Shown: piece by piece, positions 18,171-26,045 of the stretch
Position numbering within the stretch: the first letter of the stretch is position 1
How the letters are laid out: each line of letters opens with the position of its first letter
Assembly: GCA_965247265.1 (NCBI GenBank)
Contig: OZ252002.1
Span: 806,001 to 870,000, forward strand
From: G965247265 sp965247265
GTDB lineage: Bacteria; Pseudomonadota; Gammaproteobacteria; UBA4575
DNA length: 64,000 nt
Direction of reading: 5' to 3'
Position numbers and translations under genes: made by a program
The notes under the pieces: generated by a model
Databases searched by the model: none
What the model was told of the DNA's origin: nothing
What the model saw: only the letters and a program-made list of their open reading frames with translations

Positions 18171-18785
18171 TTATTCTTCTCCCCATACCCCGCTTTTGGG
18201 TATTTCAGGTGGCGCAAAGTCTGCTTCATTTATTGAGGCAGTTTGACCTTTAAAAACACGTTTTAATCCTAAAAGTAATTTTGGAATTTCGGAATCAATG
18301 ACGTAGTCTGGAATCCATTTATTGTCTTTTTCACCCATTACTGTTTGGACATGGTTTCCAGCTATTCTTCTCATGGAAAATCTGGGGCCCTCACCATGCG
18401 TGTATCCGCATTCTGAATACTCATTCATTCTATCGTTTAATAGATTGATAAACTCTTTGCGATATTCGCCGACACCAAATACATCTTCGCGATTCATTTG
18501 CATTGTATTCGCTAAATGTCGGCCAAGCGCATTGATAAATAACTCGCGCTCTACTGCTGTCATTTCATCAAACACCATACGATCAGAAATGTGTGCGCCA
18601 AATGCTGAAAATTCTGCAATGACATCAAGACGCTGAGACTGCGTGCTTGTTTCAAATCCTTCATTTTCCAAAAATAAGCACGCCTCTGCTGAAAGTGTCC
18701 ATATATTTGCGCCGATTACACTCGCAATTTCTTCAGGTGTGCGCTTTCTATCGTCTTGGTTCCATTTTGTTTTTAGTCTTGCCAC
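18171..18785 (-). CDS. hypothetical protein (204 aa), unrecognised
   Basis: A 204-residue soluble protein without signal peptide or membrane segment. I do not recognise the family. It starts with a basic RLKTKWNQDDRKRTPEEIAS segment and has a mainly helical middle (LDVIAEFSAFGAHISDRMV). A segment with YSECGYTHGEGPRFSMRR and GNHVQTVMGEKDN lies near residues 123-155. It is divergent from the 18909 gene across a 123-base gap that may hold two promoters. The codon use looks like its neighbours. Confidence 0.7.
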   Translation of the reverse strand: MARLKTKWNQDDRKRTPEEIASVIGANIWTLSAEACLFLENEGFETSTQSQRLDVIAEFSAFGAHISDRMVFDEMTAVERELFINALGRHLANTMQMNREDVFGVGEYRKEFINLLNDRMNEYSECGYTHGEGPRFSMRRIAGNHVQTVMGEKDNKWIPDYVIDSEIPKLLLGLKRVFKGQTASINEADFAPPEIPKSGVWGEE

Positions 18786-18908
18786 TAAACTACAATAAAC
18801 CTTATAAAGCTGTGGTACTGAAATACATATTTGGAAACCCTTTTAGCTTGTATTTTGTGATGTTAAATCACATAACTTATAAAATCCTATCACACTTGCG
18901 CGTATAAT

Positions 18909-19958
18909 ATGCTTATGCCTAATCAGAATGAATTACTCTGCGAAACGGTGCAGAAAAATTGTGACATTTCAGACGCTCATCATGCAGCAAACCTTACGTT
19001 GTGCGTATATCTTTTAAAAATGCGTGAATACTTTCGTTGGGAAAATGGTTATTCCTATAATGATTCATTATCAAAAGAGGAAGTAGGTAATTGGGTACAG
19101 GAACGTGAGCATCTATGGGAAAGCTTAGAAAAAGAAAACTTTACACCTCTTTTAATTGATGGCAAAAAATTTGATCCATTTGATACTGAAAATATCAATA
19201 AAGCACTCGCGCCCAAAGGGTATGTTTATAGTGGCGGAATTGGAGTACGCGCGGCACCACATTTCTTTTTAGCAAAATTAGAATCAAAAGAAGTGTACAG
19301 CGATTTTACAATGTACGTCTCTGCAGACGAATGTGCACGTGATTTAACTGCACCCCCTGCAATGACACAAGGTAACAATGTATTTATCCGTAGAGAATCT
19401 TTACGCAGATTATTATGGGAAAAATTTCAAGATTGGCAATGGTGTAAATTTGACAATGCAATGGCAAAAGCATTGTCATTTTATGATTTCGAAAAAGATG
19501 TAGACAGCGCGCTTGATAAAATGACAGACAACGAACTCGAAGCGGTAGCATTACATGAAATAGGCGAGTTTATTGCACTTCTAGAATTAGGTGAACGCTG
19601 GCGAGAGATGATAATTAGTTTACCTCGATCCCGTGCTGAAATAATGGCCAGAGCCGTAAAAGATTTGTTAGCTGATTGTTTATCAACACTACCAGGCCTA
19701 ATCGAAAACTATAATCCTGCATCACTACATTTTTATGCCGCAAATTTAGTCGCGATGCGAAAAGAATTATTTCCAAGTTTTCAAAACGCCTACCAATCAT
19801 GGGAAGAAAAAAATGATATAAAACCACTCAAAAAATTGGTTGCCGAAGGCGTGAAACACTGGTCTGATTTGGCACATACAATGCTGGAAGGTTACGAAAA
19901 AGAAAAAGAAGATTGGTTACCTAAGTTAGAAAGATTAGTCGAACAAAATAAGCTGTAA
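18909..19958 (+). CDS. Sfum_1244-family-like protein (unknown function)
   Basis: A 349-residue soluble protein. The N-terminal NCDISDAHHAANLTLCVYLLKMREYFRWE and the following YVSADECARDLTAPPAM resemble a family I recall as Sfum_1244, found in several sulfur-metabolising bacteria; its function is not known to me. The middle holds EAVALHEIGEFIALLELG (near residue 216), with a metal-ligand-like His-Glu pair and a diiron-like helical character, but this is only suggestive. It is followed eight bases later by a dioxygenase gene, which indicates one operon. Start may be ATG 18909 or 18915. Confidence 0.6.
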   Translation: MLMPNQNELLCETVQKNCDISDAHHAANLTLCVYLLKMREYFRWENGYSYNDSLSKEEVGNWVQEREHLWESLEKENFTPLLIDGKKFDPFDTENINKALAPKGYVYSGGIGVRAAPHFFLAKLESKEVYSDFTMYVSADECARDLTAPPAMTQGNNVFIRRESLRRLLWEKFQDWQWCKFDNAMAKALSFYDFEKDVDSALDKMTDNELEAVALHEIGEFIALLELGERWREMIISLPRSRAEIMARAVKDLLADCLSTLPGLIENYNPASLHFYAANLVAMRKELFPSFQNAYQSWEEKNDIKPLKKLVAEGVKHWSDLAHTMLEGYEKEKEDWLPKLERLVEQNKL

Positions 19959-19966
19959 CTAAAATT

Positions 19967-20584
19967 ATGGATCAGATATCTGCCAATAGAAAAACTAATC
20001 GCTCTTTGCGTACCATTGAGGAAATAAAACCCAATAGTTTTATTTTCGAACAAATTAATTCGTTATCGCAAGAATTTTGCTCTGAGATTATAGAACGCTT
20101 TGAAAACGCCAAAGACGAGCAGTATGAAGGAAGAATTGGTCAACGTGCAGATCAAGATTCCAGTATAAAAAAATCAACCGACCTAGTCGTAAGTGGAAAA
20201 GAGAATTGGAAAGATGTCGATCGAGCATTATTTCGCTCGCTTGGACTAGCTATTAAAGAATTTCGAGAAAACTACCCATTTTTCAAAGGTCCGTTTAAAG
20301 ATATGGGGTATGGGATACAGCGAACAAATGCCGGAGAACATTATCATTGGCATATTGATGGCGGTAGCCATGAATTTAGCCATCGACAATTAGTCGCGAT
20401 TTGGTATTTAAATGATGTCGCATGGCCAGGAGGTGAAACGGAGTTTTTATTTCAAAATATAAAAGTAAAACCTGAAATTGGAAAATTAATTTTATTCCCA
20501 CCCTTTTGGACACATGAACATCGTGGCGTCACACTGGGTAATGGAGTCAAATATATTGCGACGACATGGGTTGTTTTTGCATAG
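19967..20584 (+). CDS. 2OG-Fe(II) oxygenase (prolyl 4-hydroxylase-like)
   Basis: A 205-residue member of the Fe(II)/2-oxoglutarate dioxygenases. The metal triad is visible as HWHIDGG (His-x-Asp, near residue 127) and THEHRGV (distal His, near 184), with the 2-oxoglutarate-binding basic residue expected shortly after. The jelly-roll core includes LVAIWYLNDVAWPGGETEFL and IGKLILFPPFWTHEH. It lies between the Sfum_1244-like and GNAT genes with spacings of 8 and about 10 bases. The substrate is unknown; a protein side chain is plausible. It is one of three dioxygenases in 7 kb. Confidence 0.85.
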   Translation: MDQISANRKTNRSLRTIEEIKPNSFIFEQINSLSQEFCSEIIERFENAKDEQYEGRIGQRADQDSSIKKSTDLVVSGKENWKDVDRALFRSLGLAIKEFRENYPFFKGPFKDMGYGIQRTNAGEHYHWHIDGGSHEFSHRQLVAIWYLNDVAWPGGETEFLFQNIKVKPEIGKLILFPPFWTHEHRGVTLGNGVKYIATTWVVFA

Positions 20585-20594
20585 AATATTAGAT

Positions 20595-21041
20595 TTGATT
20601 ATTTATAAATCTCCTACAACAGCCGACGAGCTAGCAGATTACTTTAGCTTTCGTTGGGAAATATTGCGCAAGCCACTACATCTACCTCCTGGTAGTGAAA
20701 AAGATGAGCAAGAAAATAATGCGTTTCACATCGCTGCATATGATAGATCAACTATTATTGGCGTGGGTCGCTTACATATTGAAGCAGAAAAATGTGCGCG
20801 AATTCGTTATATGGCGGTTCATGATACATTTCAAAAACAAGGAATTGGCAGTAAAATTCTTAAGAAACTTGAAATTTTTGCGCAACAAAATGTTGTGCAA
20901 ACATGCTGGCTCTATGCACGCGAAGAAGCAATTAACTTTTATTTGAACAACGGCTATAAAATAAATGGTGATAGTAAAAGTGAATTACTGGGCTTAAAGC
21001 ACGAAAGAATGGAAAAATGTTTAATACGTGCACAAAGCTAA
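20595..21041 (+). CDS. GNAT-family N-acetyltransferase
   Basis: A GNAT acetyltransferase of about 148 residues. The N-terminal FSFRWEILRKPLHLPPGSE is typical of ElaA/YjcF-like small GNATs. The acetyl-CoA loop is ARIRYMAVHDTFQKQGIGSK, and the C-terminal AREEAINFYLNNGYK closes the fold. No ATG fits the family start. TTG 20595, ten bases after the dioxygenase stop, gives the best N-terminus; starts further upstream (to 20514) would overlap that gene. Translation is probably coupled. The substrate is unknown. Confidence 0.8.
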   Translation: MIIYKSPTTADELADYFSFRWEILRKPLHLPPGSEKDEQENNAFHIAAYDRSTIIGVGRLHIEAEKCARIRYMAVHDTFQKQGIGSKILKKLEIFAQQNVVQTCWLYAREEAINFYLNNGYKINGDSKSELLGLKHERMEKCLIRAQS

Positions 21042-21134
21042 TTTAGCACGTTGCCGTTTCTACTATTGGCAGTGATCTTGTTACGACAACAGATTAGAAA
21101 AATTTAAATTAAGAATTTTTCTTTAGCACCTAAA

Positions 21135-23063
21135 TTAATAAGTCAGTCCCATCTTAATGTAGCCACTGGGGCATACCTCGGCACATATGTGGCAACCCAC
21201 ACACTTATCATAATCCGTATCCACATAACGCCCCATTGCATGCTGATCTTTTTTAACTCTAAAAATAGCATCTTCCGGACAATACACCACACAGTTATCA
21301 CATTCGAAGCACATTCCACAGCTCATGCACCGCTCGGCTTCATCAATAGTTTTTTGTTCTTCTAACGCCGAGAATCTTTCTTGAAAATTATTCAGTACGT
21401 CTTCAGAATTAATATTGGCCTCCTGCCGTCGATTCATAGGCACTTCTTCAAAATATGCCATGTGCAACTGCTCATGGGTCGCAATTTCAGTAGATGCACG
21501 ATCCTCATAATTATGAATGGCAAATTTTGCGGAATCCGTGCCCCATGCTTCCTCACTATCAAACTCATCTGGCTCAAGCTCGCGAATGCGTAATTCTTCT
21601 AATAATTTAAAATGGTGGGTGTCGACTTTGGGACGAGCCGGAATCTCTTTACCCATTAAATAGTGGTGTATACCTTCTGCTGCAATGGAGGCTTGTCCGA
21701 TCGCGGTTGTCAGTAAATGTGGTTTTACGGCATCACCCCCTACGAAATGGCCAGGTTTACCCACTACTTGAAACACTTTGTCCGCATCCATCAATCCCCA
21801 ACCATTATCAAAATCTTCGATACCGCGGTAATCGCCAGTTTGTCCCGTCGCACTAACTATTAAACTACATTCGATATCAAATTCTTCACCTTCTTTTGCT
21901 TTAAGTTCACCATCAACCGTTTCCATTGGTACTACGCGAAGTGCCTTGGCTCTACCATCTTCATCTTTAATCACTTCCACCGGGGACAATCCATCATGAA
22001 TTTCTACCCCTTCGCTAATCACTGCATCCAATTCGTGCTTGGTTGCCGGTGCTTGAGTAATAGGGCGTCTGTACACCACCCACACATCTGCACCTTGACG
22101 TCGTGCAACAGTTGCAACATCGTGTACGGTATAGCCAAGTATCACATTTTCAGGTCGATCTTTTTGTGTAGTATTATGAATATTGCCTATGCGACGTGCG
22201 ACCGCCAACACATCCATCGCCGTGTCTCCGGCACCAATTACAAGTATTCGACCATTGAGATATTTCAATCGATCTTCATTAAATGCGCGAAGATAAGACA
22301 TGCCATCAACAACATTCGGCGCATCACCACCTGGTATGGGTAATTTCTTTCCTGCCACGGCGCCAATGCCCCAGAAAATTGCATCGTAATCTCGTTCTAA
22401 ATCTTGTACCGATACATCGGTGCCCACACGAGTGTTGAGTTTTACTTCTACACCCATATCGATAATTCGACTAATTTCTCCCTCTAATACAGAACGTGGC
22501 GTGCGATAACCCGGTATGCCGAATACCATCATGCCACCTAGTTGGTCATACTCATCAAAAATTGTGCACGCGTGACCTTTTTGACGTAGAAAAAATGCCG
22601 CGGTGAGGCCCGCACAGCCGCCACCAACAATTGCAACTTTTTTGCCGCTATCTTTTCCGGGTGTAGGAAATGCCAGGTTGTTTTGTAACGCCCAATCACC
22701 TACATGCTGCTCAACTGCGTTGATTCCAACGGCTTCTTCTACTTCATTTCGATTACAGCCATCCTCACATGGCGCAGGACACACGCGGCCCATTACCGAT
22801 GGAAATGGATTAGCTAGTGTCATGCGTCGAAAGGCATATTCCTGCCAGGTGGTATCGCCAGTTGGCTTATCGATGCCTCGAACAATGGATAACCATCCAC
22901 GTATGTCATGACCCGATGGACAGCTAGCTTGGCAGGGGGGCGTACGATGAATATAGGCCGGACATATTTCCGACAATCCATTTTGAACGACATCCTTGTT
23001 CCACTCAGTCGTTACGTGATCGCCATCATCGTAACGTCGAAATGTAAGTTTATCCTCCGCCAT
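21135..23063 (-). CDS. second DsrL-like NAD(P)H:acceptor oxidoreductase
   Basis: A 642-residue iron-sulfur flavoprotein built like DsrL and the small subunit of glutamate synthase. An N-terminal cysteine region (HRTPPCQASCPSGHD, CPAPCEDGCNRN) comes first, then the FAD site KVAIVGGGCAGLTAAFFLR (near 143) and the NAD(P)H site ILVIGAGDTAMDVL. A C-terminal double [4Fe-4S] domain follows (CMSCGMCFECDNCVVYCP, CVGCHICAEVCPSGY). It has the same architecture as the operon DsrL at 33671 but differs throughout. It is a lone gene on the opposite strand. It may serve a different electron acceptor or donor from operon DsrL. Confidence 0.9.
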   Translation of the reverse strand: MAEDKLTFRRYDDGDHVTTEWNKDVVQNGLSEICPAYIHRTPPCQASCPSGHDIRGWLSIVRGIDKPTGDTTWQEYAFRRMTLANPFPSVMGRVCPAPCEDGCNRNEVEEAVGINAVEQHVGDWALQNNLAFPTPGKDSGKKVAIVGGGCAGLTAAFFLRQKGHACTIFDEYDQLGGMMVFGIPGYRTPRSVLEGEISRIIDMGVEVKLNTRVGTDVSVQDLERDYDAIFWGIGAVAGKKLPIPGGDAPNVVDGMSYLRAFNEDRLKYLNGRILVIGAGDTAMDVLAVARRIGNIHNTTQKDRPENVILGYTVHDVATVARRQGADVWVVYRRPITQAPATKHELDAVISEGVEIHDGLSPVEVIKDEDGRAKALRVVPMETVDGELKAKEGEEFDIECSLIVSATGQTGDYRGIEDFDNGWGLMDADKVFQVVGKPGHFVGGDAVKPHLLTTAIGQASIAAEGIHHYLMGKEIPARPKVDTHHFKLLEELRIRELEPDEFDSEEAWGTDSAKFAIHNYEDRASTEIATHEQLHMAYFEEVPMNRRQEANINSEDVLNNFQERFSALEEQKTIDEAERCMSCGMCFECDNCVVYCPEDAIFRVKKDQHAMGRYVDTDYDKCVGCHICAEVCPSGYIKMGLTY

Positions 23064-23278
23064 ATTTATGCCTCCAAAGTCAGGTTATCTGAAAAGCCCA
23101 ATTATTTCGGGTAAATTAATTATCAAATTAGATCTATGAGTATTATAGATTGTAGTTAAAAATGCGAGTAAAACAAGCCTGCACTCTGTGGGCTTGTCAA
23201 GTAAGTTGCTGTTTGTATTAGGTTATTACTTAAACATCAAGGAATGATTAACCATTATACAAATGGCTTCAACTCAAA

Positions 23279-23605
23279 TTAGCTCATAACAATTTCAGTT
23301 AATGATATGTCTCCTGATGTATCAATATCAACGGCTTGAATTTCTGGGATTTTATGCATGATATAGGCTGCCATTAGGCCAATCGTTGCTGACTTTTCTT
23401 GTTGTATGGCGGTTAGTAACTTATCAGCCACAATCTGACAACGTTGCACATCATTTGGATTGTCGACCCAATTTCGACTCATTTGCCAACCTTTCTCCAT
23501 ATCGCTATCCATTTTATGAAACGCGTCATTGGCAAGATTCATCATTTGTTCATCCACTTCCAAAGGAAAAGTTTGTTCATCAACCGTGACTTTAAGTATC
23601 ATCAT
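23279..23605 (-). CDS. small hypothetical protein (108 aa)
   Basis: A 108-residue soluble acidic protein that I do not recognise. It starts with a beta-like MMILKVTVDEQTFPLEV and continues in helices (NLANDAFHKMDSDMEKGWQMSRNW and AATIG-like LTAIQQEKSATIGLMAAYIM, split). No cysteines or signal peptide. It lies between the second DsrL and a dioxygenase gene transcribed divergently 51 bases away. Confidence 0.6.
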   Translation of the reverse strand: MMILKVTVDEQTFPLEVDEQMMNLANDAFHKMDSDMEKGWQMSRNWVDNPNDVQRCQIVADKLLTAIQQEKSATIGLMAAYIMHKIPEIQAVDIDTSGDISLTEIVMS

Positions 23606-23656
23606 TTGTCGCTTTTAAAATGGGTATAGGCATAGCTTGTAACAAGAGTTTAAAAA

Positions 23657-24325
23657 ATGATAGTTCAAATTAAACATGTGCTTGGAGAAAAGGAACTTAA
23701 ACAAGCCCAAAATCTGCTCCAAAATGCAACTTTTAGAGATGGTAAATTTTCAGCTGGCATGGCTGCAAAACCAGTCAAAAATAATGAAGAACTTATCGAT
23801 AATGAAATAATTACTGCATTAAACCAGATTGTGGTTGGCAATCTCGTGCGTCATCCAGAATATCAACATGCTGCACTTGCACAACGCATCGCTGTTCCGT
23901 TTTATGTGCGCTATAAACAAGGCATGCATTATGGGGAGCATATCGATGACCCTATTATGGGAGAAAGTGAACATTATCGATCTGATATTGCAGTAACCGT
24001 TTTTCTAAATAGTCCTGACGAATACGAAGGTGGCGAACTAAAATTTCAATCTACAATTGGTGGGCAGATAATAAAGTACCCAGCCGGTGACGCAGTGTTA
24101 TATCCAGCTTCAACGCGCCATCAAGTTACACCCGTAACGGAAGGCGAGAGATTGGTTGCCGTGACATGGGTGCAAAGCTTCGTTCGAAACCAAGAAAAAC
24201 GTGAATTGCTTTATCAGCTGGGTAAAACACGCGATAAACTTTTACGCAAAGAGCCTGATGCAGAGGATACAAAACGTATAGACCTTGTATATACGAATTT
24301 AGTACGTATGTGGAGTGAAACATAA
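23657..24325 (+). CDS. PKHD-type / PiuC-YbiX Fe(II)-2OG hydroxylase
   Basis: A 222-residue dioxygenase of the PiuC/YbiX type. Visible are the His-x-Asp motif GEHIDDPIMG, the FLNSPDEYEGGELKF jelly-roll segment, the distal histidine PASTRHQVTPVTEGERLVAVTW with the following 2-oxoglutarate-binding arginine, and the C-terminal helical domain. In other bacteria relatives accompany siderophore receptors; none is next to it here. ATG 23657 matches the family start (VLGEKELKQAQNLL). A terminator follows 1-2 bases after the stop, so it is a single-gene unit. Confidence 0.9.
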   Translation: MIVQIKHVLGEKELKQAQNLLQNATFRDGKFSAGMAAKPVKNNEELIDNEIITALNQIVVGNLVRHPEYQHAALAQRIAVPFYVRYKQGMHYGEHIDDPIMGESEHYRSDIAVTVFLNSPDEYEGGELKFQSTIGGQIIKYPAGDAVLYPASTRHQVTPVTEGERLVAVTWVQSFVRNQEKRELLYQLGKTRDKLLRKEPDAEDTKRIDLVYTNLVRMWSET

Positions 24326-24353
24326 AAAAGGCCACTTTCGCGGCCTTTCCCAA
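24326..24353 (+). terminator. rho-independent terminator
   Basis: AAAGGCC-actttcgc-GGCCTTT forms a seven-pair stem right after the hydroxylase stop, with A-run before and short T-run after, so it can stop transcription from both sides (also the minus-strand 67-aa gene). Confidence 0.8.
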
Positions 24354-24369
24354 ATTACTATTCAAATCA

Positions 24370-24573
24370 TTATCGGTGAGAACCTTTCTCCTTATGGGCG
24401 TCATCAACCACTTCCATAGCGAGCTTTATATATTCCTCTTTGAAGCCATCTAAGTCAGACCCGTCTTCAGGTGCCCAATAACTTTCAGCTGTAATATCGC
24501 CTTTTTGTTCAAGTTCGATAAATTTCTTTTGCATCTCTAGCAATTTTATTATCTTCTCTTGTTTAGAACTCAC
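24370..24573 (-). CDS. small hypothetical protein (67 aa)
   Basis: A 67-residue charged, helical, soluble protein that I do not recognise. It begins SSKQEKIIKLLEMQKKFI and contains GDITAESYWAPED. GTG 24573 is chosen because GGGGAA precedes it closely; an upstream ATG at 24597 is poorer. It lies downstream of the cysteine-free DsrC homologue and ends at the shared terminator. Confidence 0.6.
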   Translation of the reverse strand: MSSKQEKIIKLLEMQKKFIELEQKGDITAESYWAPEDGSDLDGFKEEYIKLAMEVVDDAHKEKGSHR

Positions 24574-24657
24574 GTTAATTCCCCGCTTGTTAAGCAACTT
24601 AATTTAATAATCCACCGATACACTGTCTGTACTCCATATTGGGTGCATCGCATACAA

Positions 24658-24999
24658 CTAATAGCCACCTTTGCGCCGACTCTCTGGCAATCCGCCAATG
24701 CGTCCCGCTTGTTTGCTTGGGTTACCGGGAAATAAGTCATATAAAACTTTGGCATTTAATTTTTTGTCGTCCCATGCCTTAGCCATTGCCTTAACCATGT
24801 TACGCGTATTTGGTTGATTCCCACTGTTATTTATAAATTCGTCTCTTAGAAATTTAATTACATCCCAATGCTTGTCGCTAAGCTCTATATCCTCTTCTTT
24901 AGCAATCGCTTGTGCAATCTCTTGATTCCAATCTTCTATATTAGCTAGAAATCCGGATGGTGTGGTTTCAACTTCGTTACCATTTACATTCATGCCCAT
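24658..24999 (-). CDS. cysteine-free DsrC/TusE-family protein (RspA-like)
   Basis: A 113-residue DsrC-family protein. The fold signatures FLANIEDWNQEIAQAIA, LSDKHWDVIKFLRDEF, TRNMVKAMAKAW and YDLFPGNPSKQAGRIGGLP are all present. However it has no cysteine at all: the penultimate sulfur-carrying cysteine and the second one ten residues earlier, present in the operon DsrC (31231), are replaced (ending ESRRKGGY). So it cannot carry persulfide or form the DsrC trisulfide. Such Cys-less homologues have been called RspA and proposed as regulators. It could bind the same partners as DsrC without transferring sulfur. Confidence 0.88.
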   Translation of the reverse strand: MGMNVNGNEVETTPSGFLANIEDWNQEIAQAIAKEEDIELSDKHWDVIKFLRDEFINNSGNQPNTRNMVKAMAKAWDDKKLNAKVLYDLFPGNPSKQAGRIGGLPESRRKGGY

Positions 25000-25126
25000 A
25001 CTTAACTCCTCCTAGAACCGCAATATTTAATTATTTTTTAGATATGAATTGAAGTTACCTTTAAAAATATAAAGTAATTGTTAAAAATATTGTTATAAAT
25101 TTTTGCAGGATGTGCCTGCATTAGGT

Positions 25127-25816
25127 TTATTTTTCCTGTGCCTGTCCTACTGCGTCAATACCCTTATGAGGTAAAAATAGACCACATCCCACTTTTTGAC
25201 CGTCGCCTAACCCCTGCTGTTGCAAATAAATTGATTCCTCAATTTCCAAATTGTCGATCATCAAACTGCGGGTATATAAATCTTTATCGGGCATACGCAA
25301 TACATGCGCTAATCCGCTTATCATTTTCTTAACTCGAATACCTTCTATTTCTAGCAATTCCGCAGCCTGATTGAGAAAGGCCTCTTCATCATCAATATTT
25401 TCTGTAATGATATAGCGTGAAAATATGGTCGACAGTGGGGATAGCAATTTTTGCTGTGGACTACTTAACTTCACTTCATAACCATCCACATCTAAAACTT
25501 TATTAGTAAGCTGCTCAGCATTTGTTATTCGGTTTTTAGGTAGCCTTAGCATGAATCGCGTACGCCGAGATAAGCTCAATAATGCATCAGGCTCTTGCGG
25601 TCTAATCCAACCATTACCGGACTCCGCACCATGTATTAAATGTATTCCAGCTTGCGGTTCATCAATAATCCAAGGCAATGCTATTTGAATTGCTTGTGAT
25701 AGCGCATAGGCATGATCCAATGGTAATTGATTACACTGCACCTTAAATGACACATCCACAATATCATCGGGCACAACATACTCTTGTTTACTTTTATCTT
25801 TATCTTGCCAATACAT
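25127..25816 (-). CDS. stand-alone Cas6/Cmx6-like protein
   Basis: A 229-residue protein resembling Cas6 of the I-MYXAN/Cmx6 type, the endoribonuclease that cuts CRISPR repeat RNA. Similar features are the N-terminal VDVSFKVQCNQLPLDHAYALSQ, DEPQAGIHLIHGAESG, SRRTRFMLRLP and the glycine-rich loop LQQQGLGDGQKVGCGLFLP at residues 198-216. Candidate catalytic histidines are His35, His59 and His62. No CRISPR array or other cas gene is in the window. It lies seven bases after the 66-aa gene and belongs to an operon with a dioxygenase, divergent from dsrA. RNA processing outside CRISPR is possible but unproved. Confidence 0.8.
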   Translation of the reverse strand: MYWQDKDKSKQEYVVPDDIVDVSFKVQCNQLPLDHAYALSQAIQIALPWIIDEPQAGIHLIHGAESGNGWIRPQEPDALLSLSRRTRFMLRLPKNRITNAEQLTNKVLDVDGYEVKLSSPQQKLLSPLSTIFSRYIITENIDDEEAFLNQAAELLEIEGIRVKKMISGLAHVLRMPDKDLYTRSLMIDNLEIEESIYLQQQGLGDGQKVGCGLFLPHKGIDAVGQAQEK

Positions 25817-25823
25817 TGATATT

Positions 25824-26024
25824 TTAATCGCTTGAATTGCTCACAGAAGTAAATACAGATTCTAAAATATCTTCCCAATTCTCGGGGGTATCCTGAAAGG
25901 GTGGTCGCACATCCATGCGGAAAAAAAGCTCGCCTCTTTGGGCATGTTCACTTAATTTATTTTTAAGCTCTTCAAAAGATTGTAACTCATGATGTTGGAT
26001 GAGAATTTCACTTAACCACAACAT
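25824..26024 (-). CDS. small hypothetical protein (66 aa) upstream of the Cas6-like gene
   Basis: A 66-residue acidic soluble protein, no family recognised. It starts with LWLSEILIQHHELQSFEEL, a probable helix, and includes LFFRMDVRPPFQDTPENWEDIL. AGGAG lies eleven bases before ATG 26024. It sits 21 bases after the dioxygenase gene and seven before the Cas6-like gene, so the three are probably co-transcribed. It may be a partner of the Cas6-like protein. Confidence 0.65.
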   Translation of the reverse strand: MLWLSEILIQHHELQSFEELKNKLSEHAQRGELFFRMDVRPPFQDTPENWEDILESVFTSVSNSSD

Positions 26025-26045
26025 TGTTTAGTTTACTCCTGAAAA

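Noticed and set aside
25127..26024. A CRISPR array belonging to the Cas6-like gene
   Set aside because: No regular repeat-spacer pattern was found near the gene or elsewhere in the window.
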